Shown here piece by piece: positions 11,583-22,061 of a stretch of 64,000 bases of DNA; the first letter of the stretch is position 1, and each line of letters opens with the position of its first letter. Below the pieces are notes generated by a model, which searched no databases, was not told the DNA's origin, and saw only the letters and a program-made list of their open reading frames with translations. The stretch is from Acytostelium subglobosum LB1 (Eukaryota; Evosea; Eumycetozoa; Acytosteliales; Acytosteliaceae), in NCBI RefSeq assembly GCF_000787575.1, contig NW_012236496.1, positions 62,550 to 126,549 on the forward strand, given 5' to 3'. A program made the position numbers and the translations under genes.

Positions 11583-12003
11583 TCATTAATTCTATCTATC
11601 TATCTATCTTTGTAGTAATTATTATTATTTTATAGGACATATATAAACTCTAGAAATCTAATGACTTGAAGTCTCTCTTGAGCATTACTAAATACTCCTT
11701 TAGTGGATCTTGGTCCTAAACAAGTTCACAACAACACTGATAGTTGGTCAGTCAAAAAAAACGAACTCTTTGAAGTCCCAGGGCCTCAATCCAAATGGTC
11801 AATGTGGTTTTTTTGACATCCACCCTTTTTTTTGGTGACCCATCCACCTCCAATCTTGTTCATGTCCCAACCTAAACCTCATCTTGAAATATCCAACAAT
11901 GTTGTTTGATCAATTAGTTAGTTTCATAAACATTAAAAGATAATAGAGAGAGATAGATATAATATTTATTTATTATAAATAGAGATATATATATATATAG
12001 AGA
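11583..12003. other. Divergent promoter between the RabGAP and PKB genes
   Basis: AT-rich with ATCT repeats (11593-11610), TATATAAACTC at 11639-11649, an A/T run and a (TA)n stretch ending directly before the PKB start at 12004. No gene seen. Confidence 0.6.
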
Positions 12004-13412
12004 ATGGCAGATAAACAGGGCTTCTTAACAAAGGAAGGTGGCTCAATAAAGACATGGAGAAAGAGATGGTGTGTGCTAAAGAATGGATCGATATATTACT
12101 CAAAGAATGCAAACAGTTGTGAATTGGGAACTATTCATTTGAAGAACGTAACAAATGTAGTACAGAGTCAAAGAAAGAAGAAGAATCTGTTCGAGGTGGA
12201 GACACCCGATCGCACCTACTACATGAAGGCCACATCGCCAGACGAGATGCAGAGTTGGATAAACATACTCAACAAGACACTGGCCAAGATGAAATCTAGC
12301 GCCTCTGCCGGCCAGCCCACCAAGGAGCGTGTTGGAGTCGAGGACTTTGACCTGCTCAATGTCATTGGTAAAGGCAGCTTTGGCAAGGTGCTTCAAGTGC
12401 GCAAGAAGGACACTGGCATGATCTACGCGATGAAGGTGCTCAACAAGAAGAACATCGTCGAGCGCAACGAAGTGGACCATACACGTGCCGAGAAGAACAT
12501 CTTGCAGAAGCTGGTGCACCCCTTCCTCATCAACCTCAACTACTCCTTCCAGACTGACGACAAGCTATACTTCATCATGGACTACATCAACGGTGGCGAA
12601 CTCTTCTTCCATCTGCAGAACGAGGAGAAGTTTGATCTGGCGCGCGTCAGGTTCTATTGCGCCGAGATCGTCTGCGGCCTCGAGTACCTGCACAACTGCG
12701 GCGTCATGTACCGCGACCTCAAGCCAGAGAACATTCTGCTCACTGCCGACGGACACATCTGTCTCACCGACTATGGCATCAGCAAAGAGGGTCTGCTGAG
12801 CGACGACGACCGCACCGCCACCTTTTGCGGCACGCCAGAGTATCTGGCGCCAGAGATCCTCAAGGGAGAGGCCTATGGCAAGGCCATTGACTGGTGGTCG
12901 TTTGGCACGCTAGTCTTTGAGATGCTCTCTGGTCTGCCGCCATTCTACTCCTCAGACATCCGCATCATGTACAATAATATTATGACCCAGAAGTTAGTGT
13001 TCACTCCACAGTTTACCCAGGAATCAAGAGACTTTATAACTGCAGTATGTACATGACGAATAACAACAACAACATTGATACACCACATACTTACATTCAA
13101 TCATCATGATATATATAGCTGCTCGAAAGAGACCCAAACAAACGACTGAAGGATGCAAAGGTGATCAAGTCACACAAGTTCTTCGCAGGTATCGACTGGG
13201 AGAAGTGCGTTAGGAAGGAGCTGGTGCCACCATTCATCCCGCCAGTCAAGGGAAAGAATGATACGAGCCAGGTGGATGCAGGCTTTTTGGCCGAGACAGC
13301 CAAGCTGTCCGCCGAGAACCACACGTCCAAGCTGAGCAGCTCCCTCCAGAAGAACTTTGAGGACTTTACCTTTGTAAATGACAACGAACATCTAATGCAT
13401 AAGAACTTATAA
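12004..13412 (+). CDS. pkbA: Protein kinase B/Akt homologue (PH + AGC kinase)
   Basis: Exons 12004-13044 and 13119-13412 give 444 residues. The PH domain (about 5-98) has KEGGSIKTWRKRW with the basic residues that bind PI(3,4,5)P3. The kinase domain (about 116-370) has GKGSFGKV, K144, E163, YRDLKPEN with D238, and D256-Y257-G258 in place of DFG. The activation-loop target of PDK1 is T273 in TFCGTPEYLAPE, and the hydrophobic motif is FEDFTF with T431, the TORC2-type site. In Dictyostelium PkbA is recruited to the leading edge by PI3K products during chemotaxis; a PH-containing PI3K gene lies 37 kb away. The PH domain separates it from the myristoylated paralogue PKBR1. DYG also occurs in atypical PKCs, so activity is expected. 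Confidence 0.95.
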
Positions 13413-13838
13413 GAGATGGAGATTGATAGATAGATAGATATAGAGCGAGCGAGCGATCGAAAGACATCATTGTTATGATCACTTGGGAGTGAGTGATCCG
13501 CCCAAGCATAGACACTGCCACCTTCTCCTTCTCCCTCCTCTCCCTCCCCTCACATCTTAATTACTTATGCACATAATACCTCCTTTATTATATATTATAC
13601 ATACCATTTGTCTCTTCTCGGTCGACCAGCCTCTCTCTCTTTGTATGTTTCAAGAGTGTGCGTGTGAATAAACGATGCCATTGACCATGGTCTGGACTTG
13701 GCGTTAGATTACCAACCACTTCAACAATCATGATTAAACAAACATCAATCAGATGATTCACTTGTCAGGATGGAGCCCTGCTACTGTTGTTTATATATGG
13801 TAACATGACGATGATGAGGAGGAGGAAGGAGTCTGGTC
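13413..13838. other. Convergent 3' region
   Basis: Between the stops of the PKB gene and the AP180 gene. It contains GATA and GAGC repeats (13423-13460), CTCC/CTC pyrimidine tracts (13520-13552) and AATAAA at 13668-13673, a plausible polyadenylation signal for PKB. No gene seen. Confidence 0.55.
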
Positions 13839-16143
13839 TTAGAAGTAGATATTCTGAACTTGTTGGCGTTGCTGAGGCTGTTGCTGTTGCTGCATGTACT
13901 GCATATTCATGTTCATATTCATTTGCTGCTGCTGCTGTGGCATCATACCCATTGGTTGTTGTTGCATCATCATGTTGGGTTGCTGCATGTTGCCCATTGC
14001 GAATGGATTCTGTTGCTGCATGTTTGGATTGAATCCATTGTTCATCATTTGTTGGGGTTGTTGCATGCCCATCGTTGGTTGCATTACCATGCCTCCACTG
14101 TTCATGTTGTTGTTCATCATTGGCTGAGGTTGCATCCTGTTCATTTGTTGATTCATGCCAAGAGGAACCAACTGCATATTGTTGTTCATCATTTGCTGAG
14201 GCTGGAGCTGCTGCTGCATACCCATGCCCATCGTTGGTTGCATGACCATGCCTCCACTGTTCATGTTGTTGTTCATTCCCATTCCTCCCATATTGTTCAA
14301 TCCACCGCTGTTGATCATCATATTGTTGTTGTTGTTCATTGGTACCATCATCTGATTGTTCATCATGCCCAAGTTGATGTTGCTGCCATTATGATTCAGT
14401 GCCATCATTGAGCCAGAAGATGAGGTGGAGGGCGCCGACGAGGACTCAAAGGCAGCCTTGATCTGCAATGCCTTCTGATCGAATGGATTGTTGGACAGTG
14501 CTCCAATGGGTGCGCCTGCACTCCTTATCATTTGTTGCTGTTGCTGATGTTGTTGGTTTGGTTGTCTAATTGGTGAGAGTGGTTGTGATGTTGTCACTGC
14601 AAATGGATCAAGTGGATCGAATGCTTGTGATTGTTTCCTTTGAACCGGTGCGAATTGGTTCTGTTGTTGTTGTTGGTACTGTTGTTGTTGTTGTTGTTGT
14701 TGATAAAGTTGTGGCTGTTGTTGTTGTTGTTGTTGGAACTGTTGTTGTTGTTGATACTGTGGCATAGTCTGTTGAGGAGGTGCTGAACTGAACAGGTCAT
14801 CCTATGGGTGGGTTTGAAACATGTTAGATCAATATCATGTGATACTCATTGACATCATTGGCTACACATACATCAAAGTTGATTAGAGGTGCATCATCCA
14901 TAATCTTCTTTGAGTTCTCAAACTGACTGGATGACTTGATTTGTGATCCAAGGTTCTGTCGATTGCCTGTGGTCGTCTTGTTTGGTGTCTTGGTGACTTC
15001 ATCGTCCAAGTCTCGCAGGTACTCTTCCAGACCCTTGATGACTGTAGCTGGTGCCTGTTGTTGGGAATTGGTATTGGTAAGTAAGGTTACTGTCATATGA
15101 GATGTCTGTCAAACAACTTAGTCCTTACAGGTGTCAGATGTGGAAGTTCAATGTGGAACTTGCGTCTAGATGCATCAAAGAAGTTGATGATATCATTGGT
15201 CTCTCTCATGAATGTCTTGTAGATGCCCAGTGCTGTTGTTGCATCTCTCTTTGTCATGTTGAAGTATTGTTCTAGTGATTGAGGAACACCAGTGGTTAAC
15301 ATGATGCTACACGTGTCATGATCACATGACATTAATGATACTACTACTACCTACCCAATACATTCAATACGGCATCATTTAAATTACAGTACATCTTGAA
15401 GCTGTCCTTGAGAAGCAATTCAAAGGCGTTGATTGTGATGATGTTGTCACAGACCTCATCTACATGTGTGCCCATCAGGGCATCAAACTGTCTCTGCATC
15501 TTTGGTATTCTATTGAGTAGTTGCTCGATGGACAGTCCCTTTGAGCTATATGACTCCTTCTCAAACTCGAGCTTGCTCTCGCGATATGCGAATATCTTCT
15601 CCTCTAGATAAGTAGAGTACTTTCTAATGAACACTGACTGTTGGTGAGCTGTACATATATGTGTCAGTTACAACCTTCTTCTACACTCTCTCTGTCTTCT
15701 CTCCTCTCCTCTCTTGACACCTACCCTGTGTAGATGTCATGTCTGTGAATCTGACCAAAGGGAACACCATGCCTCTGTGAGAGAGATCTTCTATGAATCT
15801 CCCGCTTCCTTGTTGGAACAATCGATGGAATACTACAAGTGTCTTCAATACGATCTGTATTGTCATGTATGTTCTAGTTAGTAACTATACATGAATGAAT
15901 GATGCCAAGTGAGTGATACATTACAATCCAATCAGGTTGTTCAAGCCTCTTGAGTAGTGACATGTAGAGATCACCGATTGGACCCACACGCTCATTTGTG
16001 TAGTTGATCAAACGTCTGACATGCTTCTCTTTGGGCACTCTCATCTTGTGTCTAGTAGCCTTGATCGAGGCTCTCTCTAGATCATTGAAGCTAGCCTTTA
16101 CAATGCTTGCTTGATCCAATGCTTTTCCCCATGCATTAGACAT
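13839..16143 (-). CDS. clmA: AP180/PICALM-type clathrin assembly protein (ANTH domain)
   Basis: Six exons (16143-15925, 15854-15725, 15648-15351, 15306-15129, 15054-14872, 14801-13839) join in frame to 656 residues. The ANTH domain covers about residues 15-275; its basic helix KATRHKMRVPKEKHVRRLI is the PI(4,5)P2-binding patch, followed by DWIIVLKTLVVFHRLF and a QSLEQYF segment. The C-terminal half is unstructured and dominated by Gln, Asn and Met. It carries DPF and NPF motifs (LDPFAV, NNPFDQ, QNPFAMG) that bind adaptor appendages and EH domains. Its job is clathrin-coat assembly at the plasma membrane and, in Dictyostelium, the contractile vacuole. The donor of exon 3 was chosen because only this choice keeps the frame. 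The Met/Gln/Asn tail contains repeated NNNMNSGGMVMQPTMGM units. Confidence 0.9.
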
Positions 16144-16640
16144 TGTTTGTAGTAGTAGTTGTTGTTTCTTTCTTTGTTAACAATATATATATATCTATTT
16201 GTGGTTGTGTACGATTGACCGATGGGTTCAACAGAGCCTGGTCATGTTTAGTTTCATTCATTCTTTCGATGAGGTGGATTTATTAATTTATTTTTTGCTT
16301 TTTTTTTGAAAGTTTGGGCGATGACACAATCGATCTCAAATCAGTTCTAAGAGGATCTATCCCAAATAATATTTATTGTTTTATTACAAACAAGTATAAG
16401 TATGGATACTCTTTTTACAAGTACTTCTATCTAGATATCTACATATCTACTTTCATTCCAATACTTTGGTTTGGTGTGAAAAAACTTCAATGAAGTAATC
16501 AAAGAAATTAGTTCGTTGTCATTCATATCTTCTTGTGGAAGAGGGGGGTATGGATTATAAATAACTCCTCATGAGGACCAATACAACAATAGAAAGACAA
16601 GTGATATAGATAAGAGATAAAACAACAATAACAACAAACA
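16144..16640. other. Divergent promoter between the AP180 and JmjC genes
   Basis: AT-rich, with a T-run around 16290-16308 and long A/T stretches; an AACAACAA run directly precedes the JmjC start. No gene seen. Confidence 0.6.
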
Positions 16641-17378
16641 ATGGTAGTTATTCATGATATCACTAGAAATGATCAAGTTGATGTAACAAATGAAACATTG
16701 AGCCAATATTTGAACACAAACACACCAGTGGTGTTTACTGGTTTGACAAAGACATGGCCTGCAATGAACAAGTGGATCGATGACAAGTATATCTTGTCCA
16801 CTATTGGTGAGCACAAGGTAGAGGTCAACATGTGCACCTTTGGAAAGATGTCCGATATCTTCACCATGCCCTTCTCAGAGTATTGGCAACTATCGACCAC
16901 TGGCTGGCCAGACCTTCAGCCAATAGCCACTCATCAGAACACACCGTATCTTCGCAACTTTGACATCTTTGGCAACTTTCCTCAGTTGGGCAACGATGTC
17001 CTTAACGAGCATCTGTTCGATAGCAACATACACAATATGATTGTGCGTGGCGCATTCATTGGTGCCAAGAACACCGCCACTCATTTCCACAAGGACACTG
17101 GAGATAATGTTGTGGCGGTGATCAGAGGATCAAAGTTTGTAGTGTTGGTGCCACCTTCGGAGGAGTCCAACGTCGTCCGCAGCATGGTCAACATTGGAGG
17201 AGCCGACGGCATTCCATTGGCAGAGCATCCATCAATGGAGAGAGTTGGTCAGGCATATGCCACTACACTTCAAGCCGGTGAAGCACTCTTCATACCCATT
17301 GGCTGGGTACACTATGTACACAACCAAGAGTTCACAGTCTCTGTCAGCTGCTGGGGTAAGCAAATGATTGCAGCCTGA
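16641..17378 (+). CDS. JmjC/cupin-8 family Fe(II), 2-oxoglutarate-dependent oxygenase
   Basis: Single exon, 245 residues, a small stand-alone JmjC protein. The N-terminus matches the family (NTPVVFTGLTKTWPAMNKW), and the double-stranded beta-helix has the iron ligands H-x-D in THFHKDTGDN and the distal His in IPIGWVHYVHN. The Lys or Arg that would hold 2-oxoglutarate may be supplied by the KFVVLVPPSEE strand. Proteins of this size include HSPBAP1-like and tRNA- or protein-hydroxylating members; the substrate cannot be read from sequence. No signal peptide, so cytosolic or nuclear. Confidence 0.85.
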   Translation: MVVIHDITRNDQVDVTNETLSQYLNTNTPVVFTGLTKTWPAMNKWIDDKYILSTIGEHKVEVNMCTFGKMSDIFTMPFSEYWQLSTTGWPDLQPIATHQNTPYLRNFDIFGNFPQLGNDVLNEHLFDSNIHNMIVRGAFIGAKNTATHFHKDTGDNVVAVIRGSKFVVLVPPSEESNVVRSMVNIGGADGIPLAEHPSMERVGQAYATTLQAGEALFIPIGWVHYVHNQEFTVSVSCWGKQMIAA

Positions 17379-18371
17379 TAAGATAAATGAGAGAAGTTTG
17401 TTACAATATAATATTATATTATGTTTTTTCTTCTTCATTTATGATTGAATAACAATTCAATGGAATTATTAATATTATTATTATTAATATTATTAAAAAG
17501 ATGACGATAGATTTGAAACACACACCTACATCAACCAACCAATACGCTTGATATGGTGCGTTTGTGCGAAAAGGATGTGGAACTCACCTGTGGAGGGGTG
17601 TTATGCATGGTCACAAAGCCACACAAAGCAGAACAAACAGCGACCAATCAAAATCCACTTTTCTTGTTTTGGTTCTTTCGTCCACTGGCACTGTTTGTTT
17701 TTTTCGTTGTGTTATTGTTGAATACTTGCATGTATTCACTTTCAAACAACACCAGGTGTCACCTCCACTCTCTCGCTCCATCTCACTCATCATCCATCCA
17801 TCCAACCAACTACCATTCAAAATTAAATAATAATTGTTGTTGTACTTATTCATTTACATATTTATATATATACATACTCACGTGCTCTGCAACACAGACA
17901 TACACAAACACCACTTTCACTCACTCACTCACATACACAGATACATAGTCATACACAAACAACAACAACACAATTATAACATAGAGTACAATACGTTTTT
18001 TGCAACAACAACACCCAACAACAAATAATAATAGAAAAGCATCTGCATCAACTGAATCAACCAACCAACAACATCATCATCGTCATCTTCATCATCAATC
18101 ATCATTGTTATATCGGTGACTCCACCATCAAGAGTAGTACACAAAATCTAGATTATAATATTAATAATAATAATCAATCAATCTATCTATATCTATATCA
18201 ATCAAACAAAACAAAACAATTAGCAGTGGCGTTTAATAGCAGACACAGCAAGCAAGCAAGCAAACAAACAAACAACAGCAGCAGCAGCAGCTCAAGGTAG
18301 CAGGTAGCCACAACAACAACCAAGCAGCAGCAGCAGCAGATATACATTACATTGTAAAATAGTCAACTACA
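17379..18371. other. Long intergenic region or 5' leader of the RRM gene
   Basis: Nearly 1 kb without a convincing gene. The first part (17400-17520) is AT-rich and probably the JmjC 3' region. After 17740 the plus strand becomes strikingly poor in G and rich in C/A/T: CACTC, CATC, CAACAA, AAGC/AAAC and CAG repeats (18240-18340). This looks like a long CA-rich 5' leader for the RNA-binding protein gene. Open frames in 17553-18028 consist of low-complexity sequence. Confidence 0.5.
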
Positions 18372-20907
18372 ATGATAACAAACATCCCAAACAACTCATA
18401 TATTACACATTCTATCATTGCCAGTCATGATGCCGATCGAAGAATGATGTCATCATCAGCTGCTGCCACCGCTGCCATGATCATCGATTCAATGTCAACA
18501 TCGTCATCGGCCGCAGCCTCCTACTCCGCCGCCGAGGAATCAATAATGTCATCATCGGCAGCAGAGATATCCACCGCTTCACAACAACAGCAGCATCATC
18601 ATCATCAAGACAACAGTATCCTTGATAACATTAGTCAGAATGATCAACAATCCGTCGACCAATACATGGTGTACTCTGAGAAGTTGGCCAAGAGCAACAG
18701 TGGAGATAGGAGATATATCTTCATTGGAAACATTCCACATACTATTACCACTGTACGTCGTTATTATTATTGACATGTCCAACGCCTACATCCATCCACT
18801 GACAAAACAATATCAATAGGAGCAATTCTATCCATTGATCGCAAAGTATAACCCAATAAGCTTTAGGATCAAATCAAACGAGGTCGGACACTCACTAGGC
18901 TATGGCTTTGCTGGTTTCAAGACTGAGAATGAAGCATTGACTGCAAAGACTTCATTGCACCTTTCGAAATGTCTTCACCATGAGCTAAAGGTCTACTGGG
19001 CGATACCAATATCCACATTGTACGTGTCAAATGTTGACACCAAGCTGGACCAGAAGGAGTTCCTCGCCTTCTTTAGCACGTACGGACCACTCGATTACAA
19101 GGAGTGTGTCTTTATCAACAACTACGCATTCGTCAAGTTCCAATTTCGAGCTGATGCCGAGAGCGCCCTAATCAACCTCCATGGTGTCTACGTAGGAGAG
19201 AAGCCTGTGAAGATCAAGTGGAGCGACTCTTGTGATCAGCGATCAAGTATTCACATCACATTTAATCCTTTATTGGTATGTCATACATTGTCTAGTTCAT
19301 TCATTCATTCATTCGTTCAATAACTAATGCAAATGACACAATATTACCAGGCCAAGCCAGGATTACATAAGCAAATCTTTAGCAAGTGCAAAGAGTTTGG
19401 AAAGATTAATCATTACAACATACCAAGAAGAGAGAATGGAGACTACGAAGGCTTTGGATTCGTTCACTTTAAGGACTCTCAGAGAGGTGAGGTCGCCACT
19501 GAGGAGGCCATCAAGTTCTTCAACGAGAATGATGTCAATGGTGTTAGGATCAGTTGTTCATTCTCCAAGAAGAAGGTAGCCACCTCAAAGAAGTCTCCAA
19601 AGTATCAGAACTGGTCATACAAGAGCAACAACAACGTCAGTGCTGGTGCCAGTGGTGGTAGTGTTGGCAATACTCAACCTGTTGCCACGCCAAGCAATAG
19701 GAAGTCTCCAGTGTTGGAGATTGATCAACCATTCACTGCCAATGTCAATGCACCATCATTGCACAACAACAACGTCAACAACAACGTAAACATCAACAAC
19801 AACGTCAACAGGACAAACAACAACAAACAACTACCAACACAACTATCAATGCCACCTCAGTTCCACCAACACCACCAACTACAACAACAACAACAAAACA
19901 ATTATCACCAAAACCATATTCTCCAACAACAACTAATAATCCAACAACAACAACAACATCAATCACAGACGCCATTCCAGAACAAGCTAAGACACACCAG
20001 TAGCATGGGCCTGTCAAACAGCACTGGCAACATTCAGTCTACCTTGCCAAAGCCACCACAATTGACCAGCACCGGTAACAACATTGGCACTGGCTTCACA
20101 AGGAGACAACAACCTACATCATCAAACGCACTACGCAACTCAAGCAGCACCAGTAGCATTGACCTGTACACCAACAACAACAACCACCAGTTCTCCAACG
20201 ATCTGGTGTTACCATCGTCATCACATTTTCAACCAATTTCACCCGTTGCGGCCTCAACCTCATTGGAAAGCAGCGTTACTCAATCCCCATTCCAGGGACT
20301 GACCTTCTCTCCCACCATTTTCTCCAATCAGACAACAACGACAACTTCACCAGCCCAATCGCCAAGATATCACCAACAGCAACAACAACAGCAACCAAAC
20401 TATGCACAAAACCTTCCTTCAGTCTTTTCATCACAACAACAGCAACAACATTTGCTCTTGACACAGCCCCAACGCATAACGCAATCACCAATTGGCTCAT
20501 CTCGATTTGGACTTAATTCCAACTCCATTGTACACTCAATGGAGGAATCTTCATTCTATGGTGTTCCAAGTGTTCGCGCTCTTGGAAACAGTGGCAACAA
20601 CAACGTTAGCAGACATCCCTCACAACAACAACCATTGAATGGTTCATCAGTGGGTGATGCACTCTCTGATTCCTTCCACGGCCTCTCGTTGAACTACATC
20701 AGCAGACCACACTCTTTGTTGGACTCTGACCACCAACTCCCAAAGCAATCTCCACTACTCCAGCAACAACAACAGCAACAACAACAGCAACAACAGCAAC
20801 AACATGCTTGGAGACAGATGGAGTTGTTCCAAGGCATCAACATTATCAATGATCTCAACTCGACACCAGAGTCACAATCAATCTTTTCATTTGATCATCG
20901 CGGATAG
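18372..20907 (+). CDS. Three-RRM RNA-binding protein with polyQ/N C-terminus
   Basis: Exons 18372-18752, 18820-19275 and 19351-20907 give 797 residues. After a Ser/Ala/Gln/His-rich start, RRM1 begins at RRYIFIGNIP (RNP2) with YGFAGFKT (RNP1); its second half is in exon 2. RRM2 has TLYVSNVD and NYAFVKFQF, and a third RRM-like unit has SSIHITFNP and YEGFGFVHF. The last about 430 residues are disordered: Asn runs, Gln runs (up to a dozen), Pro and Ser/Thr. The layout resembles TIA-1/Pub1/Nam8-like regulators of splicing or mRNA stability, and the tail suggests granule assembly, but orthology is not established. Exons break within RRM1 and before RRM3. A very long CA-rich leader precedes it. Confidence 0.88.
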
Positions 20908-21258
20908 TAGAATGGTCGATCCAATAAGACTGACCAACACTATCGCATGACACAACTCCCCCTTATCCCCCAATCAACAACACCGTTGTCGTTGCTACTA
21001 CCAACACAACGTCGTGTGTTTCCAACCAAAAAGGATGTCCATTAGAAACTGTACAGACTTCATCAATCATAAATTATATATATAAATACTACTTATTAAT
21101 AAATATAGGTAACACTTACTTTGTTTAAGTGTTGGTCTATCTATCTCTGACTCGCTTCCACTGTTCATACTTTGAATGGGCCAAACAATCGTCATAATGA
21201 TCAAAACGTCAAATATTGATCGATTCATACAGATAGATAAACATACATTTAAACAACA
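20908..21258. other. Intergenic, tandem genes
   Basis: 3' region of the RRM gene (AATAAA-like AATAAATA at 21100-21107) and promoter of mdm12. AT-rich, no gene seen. Confidence 0.55.
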
Positions 21259-21952
21259 ATGTCATTAAAGATATATTGGGAGAGGATCAATGAGAAGCAA
21301 TCGATAAAGGCAAAGGACTACCTGAATAGGATCTTTGCCTCTATCAACAAACCAGATATCATCGGTCGCTTTGAGATCACAAGTCTATCACTGGGGTCAA
21401 AGCCTCCTAGCTTCGAGATCATTAGCATTGCAGACCCAGACCCAAACATCGTCACTCCTATAAGACCAAGCAACAGTATCGAGGCACGAGTCCGATTCTC
21501 ATACGATGGCGATGCACACTTTATGCTAGAAGCTGAGCTTCTTGTCAACGCACCAACGCCCAAGTTCATCATCTTCCCCATCTCAATCAAAGTATCAAGC
21601 CCTCACATATCAGGTAGGTGATGTCAATGATGAGCGAGACAAGACGGGACGATGGTCTGTTAGGCCTCACGACTAACTAATGCTCTCACTCTCAGGCATT
21701 GCATCTGTAATATATGATGAAGAGAATGTATGTTTCTGTCTTTTACCATCTGGGAATATAGAGGACGATCAGAAGGGTCCAATCAAAGATCTAAAGGTGG
21801 AGGCACAGCTTGGTGATGCATCTCAACATGTACTCAATGATTTGGATAAGCTCATCAACTTTGTTACAGACGAACTGCGAGAGATCATTAGACAACGACT
21901 AGTATACCCAAACAGAATCAACATACCTATTAAAGATAATACTATGGTGTAA
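21259..21952 (+). CDS. mdm12: Mdm12-like ERMES subunit with SMP domain
   Basis: Exons 21259-21613 and 21696-21952 give 203 residues. The start MSLKIYWERI, then FEITSLSLGSKPPSFEII followed by a DPDP segment, is the Mdm12 signature (FxLGxxPPxIEI-DP). The strand LEAELLVNAPTPKFIIFPIS and the post-intron GIASVIYDEENVCFCLLP fit the SMP lipid-transfer fold, which spans nearly the whole protein. Mdm12 is the soluble link between ER Mmm1 and mitochondrial Mdm10/Mdm34 and carries phospholipids between ER and mitochondria. It lacks the long insert of yeast Mdm12. ERMES is known in Amoebozoa. The C-terminus IPIKDNTMV is short and could have lost nothing. Convergent with the giant repeat gene, 109 bp apart. 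Confidence 0.85.
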
Positions 21953-22061
21953 TAATAGTCAAAGACATGTTGGCCAATCTCGGATCACAGCCCAATCACC
22001 TGGAAATCTTCATTAGTCTTAATATAATAATTTATTGACAACAACATTGTCTTCTAACTCT

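Noticed and set aside
13860-14411. 183-codon plus-strand frame rich in His/Leu over AP180
   Set aside because: Antisense of CAA/CAG/ATG repeats; the minus strand encodes a consistent AP180 tail.
17553-18028. Plus-strand open frames of 60-130 codons
   Set aside because: Low-complexity CA/TC repeats without domain or conserved start; better explained as leader DNA.
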